A stretch of 11,473 nt of DNA from CAYGWP01 sp964353455 (GTDB taxonomy: Bacteria; Planctomycetota; Phycisphaerae; FEN-1346), in assembly GCA_964353455.1 (NCBI GenBank), contig CAYGWP010000446.1, forward strand, positions 1-11,473. Direction: 5' to 3'. Position numbers and translations under genes: made by a program. Shown one piece after another: positions 6,032 to 11,473 of this stretch (positions are counted from its first letter, which is position 1; each line of letters starts with the position of its first letter). Below the pieces are notes generated by a model, which was not told where the DNA came from, did no database searches, and saw only the letters and a program-made list of their open reading frames with translations.

Positions 6032-6100
6032 TCAGCGGACCTCGCGCGTCTGGAGCCGCTCGACGCGGACGCCGCCGGGGCCGTCGATGGGGCACACGTT
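6032..6100 (-). pseudogene. Diverged copy of the 3' end of the polyferredoxin gene
   Basis: This stretch aligns without gaps to the last 69 bases of the polyferredoxin gene (6702-6770) at a constant offset of 670. The stop codon matches, and the copy still encodes NVCPIDGPGGVRVE then RLQTREVR. Of six codon differences, four are synonymous and two are substitutions (R for H, R for Q), so the copy diverged while under protein-level selection. The similarity ends abruptly at 6101, the last base of the stop codon of the 178-residue gene. No start or iron-sulphur cluster remains, so it cannot function. Confidence 0.85.
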
Positions 6101-6635
6101 AGCCTAATCCACGTTTGACGGCCTCTTCACGCATGCGCCGATTCGCATCCTCAAACCATGTGCACATTATGCCTTCTGGGGGATCAAAAGTTCGAAGGTC
6201 CTGGGCGCTAAGCATCAGCAACTGGGGAATCCGTTCACTGGCGGTGCACACGGACAGCACCGTCTTCACGGGAGGGCGTCCAGCGAATTCGCTATAGCGT
6301 ACCTCCAAACCGAGAAGTCCCTCCAACGCGCCCGAGGCGAGGACTTTCGCAAATACCCTCTTGAGCAGGTTCCAGACATCCTCACGAGATGGCGCGCCAG
6401 GTTCCACATATATGTTTACTATCATGAATTCAACATTGCCGTACTTGCGTGCCGCGGGCACAAGGCGCACACAGGGCGCATGAGTCCACAACGCTCGAAG
6501 TTCGGCATCTTTGCTTAATAACCGGGCGACTTGCTTCTCCACCGGTCGCATGACGTATGTCATTCTACGTTCTTCCAATATGGCGCGGCCCGCGCGCAAT
6601 ACTGCGCCGAGGAGACGTTTCATGGTGTACGTCAT
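6099..6635 (-). CDS. Hypothetical protein, 178 residues
   Basis: I do not recognise this protein. It has no signal peptide, membrane span or metal-binding cluster. From about residue 28 it alternates helices (PVEKQVARLLSKDAELRALW; EDVWNLLKRVFAKVLASGALEGL) and strands (VEFMIVNIYVEP; PPVKTVLSVCT), suggesting a small alpha/beta domain, with a basic C-terminal helix. The ATG at 6635 has GGAGG about 7 nt upstream. A second ATG 24 codons in (6563) lies in a repeat of the same start sequence and may be the ancestral start. The stop codon falls on the edge of the diverged ferredoxin-tail copy. Codon composition is less GC-rich than in the neighbouring operon, consistent with arrival from outside. Expression is supported only by the ribosome site. 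Confidence 0.6.
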   Translation of the reverse strand: MTYTMKRLLGAVLRAGRAILEERRMTYVMRPVEKQVARLLSKDAELRALWTHAPCVRLVPAARKYGNVEFMIVNIYVEPGAPSREDVWNLLKRVFAKVLASGALEGLLGLEVRYSEFAGRPPVKTVLSVCTASERIPQLLMLSAQDLRTFDPPEGIMCTWFEDANRRMREEAVKRGLG

Positions 6636-6641
6636 TCTCCG
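6549..6641 (-). repeat. Imperfect direct repeat duplicating a translation start region
   Basis: Positions 6549-6569 and 6621-6641 match at 17 of 21 bases and are 72 bp apart, exactly 24 codons. Both carry the pattern AGAATGAC-TAC-xxC-ATG on the minus strand, giving MTYTM at the first start and MTYVM at the second. The inner copy also forms an interrupted palindrome, ATGAC-N4-GTCAT. Confidence 0.6.
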
Positions 6642-6701
6642 CCCTCCTGCTACGGTGCCTCTTAGTCAGAACGGAAGGGACGCTAACATTCCTGCCCCTT
6701 C

Positions 6702-8522
6702 TCACTGGACCTCTCGCGTCTGGAGGTGCTCGACGCGGACGCCGCCGGGACCGTCTATGGGGCAGACGTTCTCGCACGTGCCGCAGCCGATGCAGCGGTC
6801 GCGGATGACGTAGGGCAGGGCGAGGGGGCGCATCTTCGGCGGCATGGCGGCAAGTTCCTTCGCCTCTTCCGGCGCCAGCGGAAGGGTCAGGCGTTTCGCC
6901 TCGAGTTCCTCGTAGCGGTTCCGCCTGGTCTGCGGCATCTTGAGCCAATCGAGGTTCGCAACCTGGGACGTCTCGTGCGAGATCGCCTTTTCGGGCAGCG
7001 GGCACTGTTCCTCGCAGGTCAGGCACTCTTCGCCGCGGGCCCACGGGAGGCAGCGGCTCTTGTCGAAGACGGCGGTGCCGATCTTCCACTTCACCTTCTC
7101 GGCCTGGGTGATGCGCGCGATGGCCCCCGTCGGGCAGACGGCCCCGCACAGGTTGGCGGGGCGGCATGCGGCCGTGGAAGACGCCTCCCTTCGGGTCCGA
7201 GCCTCAGGGTCGAGGACGGCGCACCCCGCATCCACCTCGGCCTTCGTGATGCCGCAATAGAAATCGCAATATCCAATGTTGTAGATGAATGTCGGCGTCC
7301 ACAGGCCCGCGATGCCGTTCTCGACCCCGGATGGGTGCAGGGCGTTGGTGGGGCAGACGCGCATGCACGCCCCGCAGCGGATGCACGTCGAGAGGAACTC
7401 GGCGTCCGGCCGCATGGACCCCGGCGGGCGGAACTGCGGGCTCGTCTCTTCCTTGTTGCGCGTCCGCTGGTCCAGCAGGAACGCCGGCCCCAGGACCGCC
7501 CCGCCGGCAATCGCCCCCAGCAGCGCCCGCCGTCCCGGACAGACCTGCGGCTCGGGCGCGACGGGCCCCGGCGACCCCGCCCCGATATGGATCGCATCGA
7601 CCGGGCAGAATTGGCCCTCGCAGGAGTAGCAGAACACGCATTCCTGGACGAGGCTGGTGTATCGCTTGTGTCCCGCGCGCGGCTGGAATGCGCCGGTCTT
7701 ACAGCGCCGGCGGCAGGCATCGCAGGAAATGCATGCATCGCTGACGCGCGGCCGTATCGAGCTGGCCGAGCCGACGAGGCCCAGCATCGCCCCGAGCGGA
7801 CACAGGTTGCGGCACCAGAAGCGTTTCTGGTACGCCTGGACCGCCACAATCGCCAGGAGCAGCGCCGCGAAAACCCACGCCCAGGCGCAGCCGATTCCGT
7901 AGCCGCCGCCCTTAAAGTCGGTGTCGAGGATGAGGATGCGTTGGGCGACGGCCCAATCAAAAACCTTGGCGGCGCCGGATGCCCCGGCCTTCTCGGCGGC
8001 CACAAGGCCGGCCTTCGCGCCGTGGTCGGCCATCGGGTATATCGCCACGCCGAACGACCGGGTGGCGATGCACACCGGGTCGAACCAGCCGAACACGCCC
8101 ACCCGGAAGACCGCCAGCACCAGGACGGCCGCAAGGAGGCCGTACTTGAGGGGCCTCAGTCTGGGCGCCGCATTCTTCGAGCGGTCGCGGCCGCGGAAGA
8201 AGATGCGGTCAACGATGTCCATCGTCGTGCCGAGCGGGCATATCCATCCGCAGTACGCCCGCGGCAGGAAGACCGAGAGGGCCACGATCACCAGGGCCGC
8301 CAGCAGCGACGCCGTGAACGCCCCCGCCAGCGCCATCCCCACCAGCACCAGCGGGTCGGTGATGAGGAATAGTTGCGCGAGCCAGGGATTTGCGGCCACG
8401 GCCGTCCCGCGGGCCGTCAGCACCAGCAGCGCAAGGAACAGCGCGAAGAAGATCAACTGGACGACGATGCGTACTCGCACGAGGGGATGCGGCGGCTTGC
8501 GGGCAGGGTCGGGTGGGTTCAT
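6702..8522 (-). CDS. NapH-NapG-like membrane polyferredoxin fusion
   Basis: A 606-residue iron-sulphur electron carrier. The first half resembles NapH: membrane segments at about 16-37, 58-86, 127-147 and 212-230, the two hallmark CGWICPLG (91-98) and CRNLCPLG (237-244) motifs, and ferredoxin clusters C264/C267/C270/C274 and C295/C298/C301/C306. At 331-350 an arginine pair and hydrophobic stretch (RRALLGAIAGGAVLGPAFLL) resembles a degenerate Tat signal or a further span. It leads into a NapG-like half with clusters at C380/C383/C386/C390, C453 to C463, C491 to C507, and C577/C580/C583/C587. By family knowledge such proteins carry electrons from quinol to a periplasmic acceptor; no reductase is visible, so the acceptor is unknown. 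The ATG at 8522 overlaps the preceding DUF2283 stop as ATGA, indicating translational coupling. NapH/RdxA/CcoG-like membership is secure; the Nap labels are by analogy only. Confidence 0.9.
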   Translation of the reverse strand: MNPPDPARKPPHPLVRVRIVVQLIFFALFLALLVLTARGTAVAANPWLAQLFLITDPLVLVGMALAGAFTASLLAALVIVALSVFLPRAYCGWICPLGTTMDIVDRIFFRGRDRSKNAAPRLRPLKYGLLAAVLVLAVFRVGVFGWFDPVCIATRSFGVAIYPMADHGAKAGLVAAEKAGASGAAKVFDWAVAQRILILDTDFKGGGYGIGCAWAWVFAALLLAIVAVQAYQKRFWCRNLCPLGAMLGLVGSASSIRPRVSDACISCDACRRRCKTGAFQPRAGHKRYTSLVQECVFCYSCEGQFCPVDAIHIGAGSPGPVAPEPQVCPGRRALLGAIAGGAVLGPAFLLDQRTRNKEETSPQFRPPGSMRPDAEFLSTCIRCGACMRVCPTNALHPSGVENGIAGLWTPTFIYNIGYCDFYCGITKAEVDAGCAVLDPEARTRREASSTAACRPANLCGAVCPTGAIARITQAEKVKWKIGTAVFDKSRCLPWARGEECLTCEEQCPLPEKAISHETSQVANLDWLKMPQTRRNRYEELEAKRLTLPLAPEEAKELAAMPPKMRPLALPYVIRDRCIGCGTCENVCPIDGPGGVRVEHLQTREVQ

Positions 8523-8737
8523 TTGGCGACCTTAAGTCCGATTCCCTCCAGGATCACCCGGCGCAGCGTTTCCTCACCGCCGCTACGTTTGGATGCATCG
8601 AGAATTTCGATGCCGGCGAGCAGGCCATCGCTGTCAAAGTCCGCGGCAATGCCGTCGCCAAGGTCCTTCGTGGTCACGGTCGTCTCGCGGAACGTAATGC
8701 ATATCGCGTCCGCCTCAGCGTCGTATGAGATTCTCAT
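8519..8737 (-). CDS. DUF2283 family small protein
   Basis: A 72-residue protein with the DUF2283 pattern: MRISYDAEADAICITFRE, a Thr-rich turn, then DLGDGIAADFDSDGLLAGIEILDAS. This is a compact beta-rich fold with no established reaction. It is wedged into an operon: its ATG shares one base with the DUF362 stop (TGATG), and its stop overlaps the polyferredoxin start (ATGA), so its translation links the two flanking genes. DUF2283 genes are often found beside small toxin-like genes (for example DUF4258) as presumed antitoxins; none is present here. It may have been captured, or may be a dedicated accessory of the redox operon. The C-terminus (LEGIGLKVAK) extends the usual domain by roughly 20 residues. 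Confidence 0.85.
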   Translation of the reverse strand: MRISYDAEADAICITFRETTVTTKDLGDGIAADFDSDGLLAGIEILDASKRSGGEETLRRVILEGIGLKVAK

Positions 8738-9714
8738 CAGGTTGCGACCTCAATCTTGCCCGGATCGGCCACGCCGAGTCCGGCGGCGGCGCCGAGGGCG
8801 ATGTGGCGGACAGCAGCAAGGTCATGATGGCCCGCGGCCCAGGGCAGGTTCTTCGGGTCCGCCGCCCAGGCATCGACCGTGACGGCGCTCGTGCCGCAGA
8901 CGACCGTGCGGCCGGGGACGACGTAATCCTTGCGTCCGCCGTTGGGGCCGCCGGAGATCATGATGCGAGTGGCGTCGAGGATATTGAACGTCGGGCGGAT
9001 CATGACGGCGAGGTCGGCCAGGTTCTGGTGGATTTCCTGGTGCATCTTGCCGCGGTCGCCGCCCTGGACGCCCATCAGGTTCTTCATGCACAGCGTGACG
9101 AGCGACGCGTTGTGCACCTTGGCCGCGGCCAGGTTCACCAGGACGTCGGCCGTCAGCGCCTCTTCATAGACGGGCCACTCGGCGAGCAATTTTACGCGCG
9201 GGTCGTCGAACTTTAGCACGCGGAACCGGTGCGGCGCGCAGGCGAAGACCTCGGCCCCGGCGTCGCGCGCGGCCTTTTCGATGCCGCTGAACTCGTAGCA
9301 CTTCGAGGCGGGCTGGACGGTGTTGTCAAAGACCTTGACGGTCTTGGCGCCGGCCTCGCGGCAAAGGCGGACCACCTCGGCGACGACCGCCGGATCGACG
9401 GTTGCGGCCATCTCGGGCACCTGGGCCCAGCCGATGTTCGGCTTGATGACGACCACATCGCCCTGCTTGATGAAGGTCTTTGCGCCGTCGGCCCCGCAGA
9501 GTTTTTCGACGGCCGCGCGGACGTTCCGGGCCGGGTCATCCCCGCCCTGCGCCAGGCCGATCCTGGCCTTCCACTGCTCGGCCATCGGATGCGGCCGGGC
9601 GCGGCACTTCGCTTCCTCGGCCGCGCCGCCCGAACAACCGGAAAGCGCTGCGGCGCCGAGAACGGCGCCCGTCCCCGCGCACTTCAGAAACGACCTGCGG
9701 CTGACTTTGGCCAT
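8737..9714 (-). CDS. DUF362 domain protein with Tat lipoprotein signal
   Basis: A 325-residue exported protein. The N-terminus MAKVSRRSFLKCAGTG is a twin-arginine motif (SRRSFLK), followed by a hydrophobic stretch and a lipobox-like LSGC. Export folded through Tat, with lipid anchoring outside the cytoplasmic membrane, is therefore likely. The mature part is DUF362-like: VVVIKPNIGW, repeated VVRLCREAGAKTVKVFDN, DVLVNLAAAKVH, KNLMGVQGGDRGKMHQEIHQNLADL, and the Gly-rich RIMISGGPNGG. DUF362 proteins have no proven general activity but often accompany or are fused to ferredoxin domains, which matches the polyferredoxin two genes downstream. The start at 9714 is taken, not the longer one at 9747, because it places the Tat motif at the N-terminus and has GAGGG nearby. 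Its stop overlaps the DUF2283 start by one base. Confidence 0.9.
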   Translation of the reverse strand: MAKVSRRSFLKCAGTGAVLGAAALSGCSGGAAEEAKCRARPHPMAEQWKARIGLAQGGDDPARNVRAAVEKLCGADGAKTFIKQGDVVVIKPNIGWAQVPEMAATVDPAVVAEVVRLCREAGAKTVKVFDNTVQPASKCYEFSGIEKAARDAGAEVFACAPHRFRVLKFDDPRVKLLAEWPVYEEALTADVLVNLAAAKVHNASLVTLCMKNLMGVQGGDRGKMHQEIHQNLADLAVMIRPTFNILDATRIMISGGPNGGRKDYVVPGRTVVCGTSAVTVDAWAADPKNLPWAAGHHDLAAVRHIALGAAAGLGVADPGKIEVAT

Positions 9715-9738
9715 GTGCCCTCGCGCCTTAACACACGC

Positions 9739-9754
9739 GCCGGCCAAGGCCGGC
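9739..9754. other. Short perfect palindrome between response regulator and DUF362 operon
   Basis: GCCGGCC-AA-GGCCGGC can form a seven-pair GC hairpin. On the minus strand it follows the response-regulator stop by about 28 nt but no U-tract comes after it. On the plus strand TTTTT follows only after about 11 nt, and there is no gene to terminate. A weak terminator or attenuator ahead of the DUF362 operon is possible; no convincing promoter for that operon was found in the gap. Confidence 0.35.
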
Positions 9755-9782
9755 GGCTAAATATGTTTTTAATCCACAATTC

Positions 9783-10202
9783 TTACTTGGCGTTCTCGAT
9801 GCCCTTGTCGAGTTTCCCGCTGAAGGCCCGAACGATATCTATGAGGCGGGCCATCGCGAACGGTTTGCGGAGGAAATCGTCCACCCCGTTCCGCTCGGCG
9901 AACTCCTTGTGTCTCGTCCCCTCGTTGCTAGTGATCATGCACACCAGGGGCCGCTTGCCGATCATCTTGTGGCTCCCCTTGAGTTTCTGGAGGACCTGGA
10001 ACCCGCCGCGCTTCGGCAGCATCAGGTCCAGGATGATGATGTCGGGGTCCTCGGCCTCGGCCCACTCCAGGGCCGCCAAGCCGTCGGTCGCCGTCAGGAT
10101 CGTGTGCCCCAGTTCCCCGACGGCCATCTTCATGGACGCCAGGACGTCGGTGTCGTCATCGACGATGAGGACCTTGTACTTGCGGGCTTCTTCCGCGGCC
10201 AT
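9783..10202 (-). CDS. Single-domain CheY-like response regulator
   Basis: A 139-residue stand-alone receiver domain with the full active-site set: acidic pair D15/D16 (VLIVDDDTD), phospho-acceptor D59 (IIILDLMLPKRGG), T91 (MITSN) and K113 in LRKPFA. The residue after the acidic cluster and the alpha4-beta5 region look normal, so it should accept phosphate. With no DNA-binding or enzymatic output domain it must act by binding another protein or by relaying phosphate. The insertion GSHKMIGKRPL before beta4 is typical of receivers found in large hybrid or orphan systems. ATG at 10202 follows AAGGAG at 8 nt. It has its own promoter candidate and no kinase next to it; the NtrB-like kinase in this window is 8 kb away with its own regulator, so the partner is unknown. 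Confidence 0.95.
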   Translation of the reverse strand: MAAEEARKYKVLIVDDDTDVLASMKMAVGELGHTILTATDGLAALEWAEAEDPDIIILDLMLPKRGGFQVLQKLKGSHKMIGKRPLVCMITSNEGTRHKEFAERNGVDDFLRKPFAMARLIDIVRAFSGKLDKGIENAK

Positions 10203-10234
10203 AGCGCAGGCTCCTTCGCTGATTTGCCTTCGTG

Positions 10235-10263
10235 ATTCTACGGCGCGCGGGGACCGGCGTCAA
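10235..10263 (-). promoter_or_regulatory. Sigma-70 promoter of the single-domain response regulator
   Basis: TTGACG (10258-10263) and TAGAAT (10235-10240) are separated by 17 nt; each hexamer matches consensus at five of six positions. The predicted start would give a leader of roughly 25 nt holding the AAGGAG site, so the receiver gene is probably transcribed on its own. Confidence 0.65.
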
Positions 10264-10299
10264 TGAAAGGTCGGCGTCTGGTTGATCGAAGTTGGACTA

Positions 10300-11473
10300 C
10301 TACCGCGGGACCAGCCACGTGCCGGCCAGCCGGTCCTGGATGCCGCGCTCCGGCAAGAGCGCCGACACGACGGCCACCACAGCAAACAGGCCAAGCGCAA
10401 TCCCGCCGGCACCGCCCAAGACGAAACTGGTATCGTCGGCGACAGCAGGGTCGGCAAACAGCCACCCGCCGAGGAAAATGAAACCAACAAACCCGAGCAC
10501 GAAAGGCGACCACGCGACAATCGCCCTCCAGAGGAAGCGCAGCCGGCCGGCCCGCGAGCCGTCCCGTTTCACGGCGACCACCCCGAAGATCAGCATCGCC
10601 AGGCCGCTGCGAAACGCGAGCGCACAGAAGAGGCCGCCGATAACCAGCGGCACCATTCCAAAGCCTGCCTGCATGGCGGCCATGGACAGCGGCGACAGTC
10701 CAAAGAAGATGTTCGCATCGTCTGGGCCGACCATCGGCTCCACCACTGCCTTCGCCTCGGCAGTTTCCTTTTCCGATGGGTTGGGGTACTTGGCCACAAT
10801 CGCCCTTGCCTTCGCCCGCTGTTCCTCGGGCACGCCCGAGGCAAACATGCTGGACCAGGTGGCTGGATCCGAGATCGTCTTACCGAAACGGCCGGCGATG
10901 TAGATTTCCAGCGCCTGGCGCTGCTGAGAGCGTTCGTTGCTGTCAGGCGGCTCTTCCAGTATCGAAAGGTGGACCAGGCACACCTGGAGGGGCATGATGT
11001 CCGGCTGCGATTCCATCAACTGTCGCATCACATACTGCCCGAACAGCATGGCGCCGGCCATAAAGATTGGCAACGCCGCGCAGGCGACAACGAGGCCGAA
11101 CCGCCGGCGGCGGGTGACCGACGCCACCTTCTGAAGGAGCGGCTTGAGGTTGCTCGCAAGCGGTTCAATGCCCTCGAACGTCGGAAGTGCTGTCAGGAAC
11201 TTGCGGGCGTGCAGCGGCACGGGCGCGGCCGGGGTCTTGCCGCGCGCGGCATCGGCGTCCACGATGCGGCCTTCCAGCGCGGCAACGGCCACCTGGTTCA
11301 GGAAGGCTTTGGCGGCCTCCGAACTTGTATGAGAACCTTGTGGCTCCGCCGCCCTCGGCGGAGCATCCGCCGCCGGCAGAGGGCATTTCTGCTGGGATTG
11401 CACCGCCGAGGGCGGCGGTGCCACATGGCCCAAGAGGTTCTTATACACGTTCTCCGAGTCCGGCGCGCCACCG
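10300..11473 (-). CDS. Multi-span membrane protein with RDD-like C-terminus (5' end outside window)
   Basis: The frame is open to the right edge, giving about 390 visible residues; GTG at 11448 is only an internal codon with no ribosome site. Counting from it, residues 9-37 come from an inverted-repeat element, followed by a helical soluble part (43-110), a basic stop and membrane span (about 117-140), a soluble insert (about 145-250, with YIAGRFGKTISDPATWSS), and further spans at about 254-293 (probably two), 308-332 and 342-364. The end, LPERGIQDRLAGTWLVPR, resembles the last motif of RDD-family membrane domains, and RLRFLWRAIVAWSPF also fits. Similar membrane modules are recalled at the C-terminus of planctomycete Ser/Thr protein kinases, so the missing part could hold a kinase domain; nothing in the window shows one. 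Function unassigned. Confidence 0.7.
   Translation of the reverse strand, partial: GGAPDSENVYKNLLGHVAPPPSAVQSQQKCPLPAADAPPRAAEPQGSHTSSEAAKAFLNQVAVAALEGRIVDADAARGKTPAAPVPLHARKFLTALPTFEGIEPLASNLKPLLQKVASVTRRRRFGLVVACAALPIFMAGAMLFGQYVMRQLMESQPDIMPLQVCLVHLSILEEPPDSNERSQQRQALEIYIAGRFGKTISDPATWSSMFASGVPEEQRAKARAIVAKYPNPSEKETAEAKAVVEPMVGPDDANIFFGLSPLSMAAMQAGFGMVPLVIGGLFCALAFRSGLAMLIFGVVAVKRDGSRAGRLRFLWRAIVAWSPFVLGFVGFIFLGGWLFADPAVADDTSFVLGGAGGIALGLFAVVAVVSALLPERGIQDRLAGTWLVPR
11340..11424. repeat. Inverted-repeat element (GTGGCACCGCCGCCCTCGGCGG type) inside a reading frame
   Basis: Arms 11340-11364 and 11400-11424 are 25-nt reverse complements with two mismatches, enclosing 35 nt. Each arm is itself partly palindromic. 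The whole element is read in frame by the membrane-protein gene, giving a Pro/Ala-rich segment beginning HVAPPPSAVQ. It differs in sequence from the elements at 807-931 and 1834-1924. Confidence 0.85.

Noticed and set aside
6726..8372. 548-codon plus-strand frame
   Set aside because: Antisense shadow of the polyferredoxin gene, whose cysteine motifs leave no doubt about the coding strand.
9739..9780. Intrinsic terminator on the plus strand (GC hairpin then TTTTT)
   Set aside because: The T-run is about 11 nt beyond the stem and there is no plus-strand gene to end here.
10203..10299. Possible extra small gene between the receiver and the membrane-protein gene
   Set aside because: The gap is only about 100 nt, and the open frames there are shadows; the stretch is better explained by the receiver promoter and leader.

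Overview
This is a GC-rich bacterial segment in which every supported gene lies on the minus strand. The gene style and the short high-GC inverted-repeat elements (three unrelated families) suggest a member of the Planctomycetota or a close relative, but no rRNA or other phylogenetic marker settles this, so the assignment is tentative. No tRNA, rRNA, CRISPR array or complete insertion sequence was seen.

Reading in the direction of transcription (high to low coordinates), the window opens with the 3' part of a multi-span membrane protein whose C-terminus looks RDD-like (10300-11473). An inverted-repeat element appears to be read in frame inside it. Next come a stand-alone CheY-like receiver with a good promoter of its own (9783-10202) and a tightly overlapping three-gene operon (6702-9714). 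The operon encodes a Tat/lipoprotein DUF362 protein, a 72-residue DUF2283 protein, and a large membrane polyferredoxin that looks like NapH fused to NapG. It probably serves an envelope-associated electron-transfer process.

An accessory island (about 4594-6701) follows. It holds an unrecognised 178-residue protein, a diverged second copy of the polyferredoxin gene's last codons, an AbrB/MazE-type antitoxin with a clear promoter and palindromic operator candidates, a broken Doc/Fic toxin remnant, a HEPN-like protein, and an overlapping protein with a PD-(D/E)XK-type motif. The ferredoxin-tail remnant differs from the intact copy mostly at synonymous positions. This points to recombination with a homologous locus, not to a fresh duplication.

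The left part is core: rpsO followed by pnp, the widely conserved pair for ribosomal protein S15 and polynucleotide phosphorylase, with a 16-bp hairpin between them. A two-component system comes next: an NtrB-like histidine kinase with a TTG start and one membrane anchor, then an NtrC-type sigma-54 activator cut by the left edge. A 125-bp inverted-repeat element separates kinase and regulator, and a 91-bp nested one separates pnp and kinase.

The most interesting points are the HEPN / PD-(D/E)XK cassette with its own promoter beside a decayed toxin-antitoxin locus, the diverged ferredoxin tail marking one end of the island, the NapH-NapG fusion, and the dispersed repeat translated as part of a protein.
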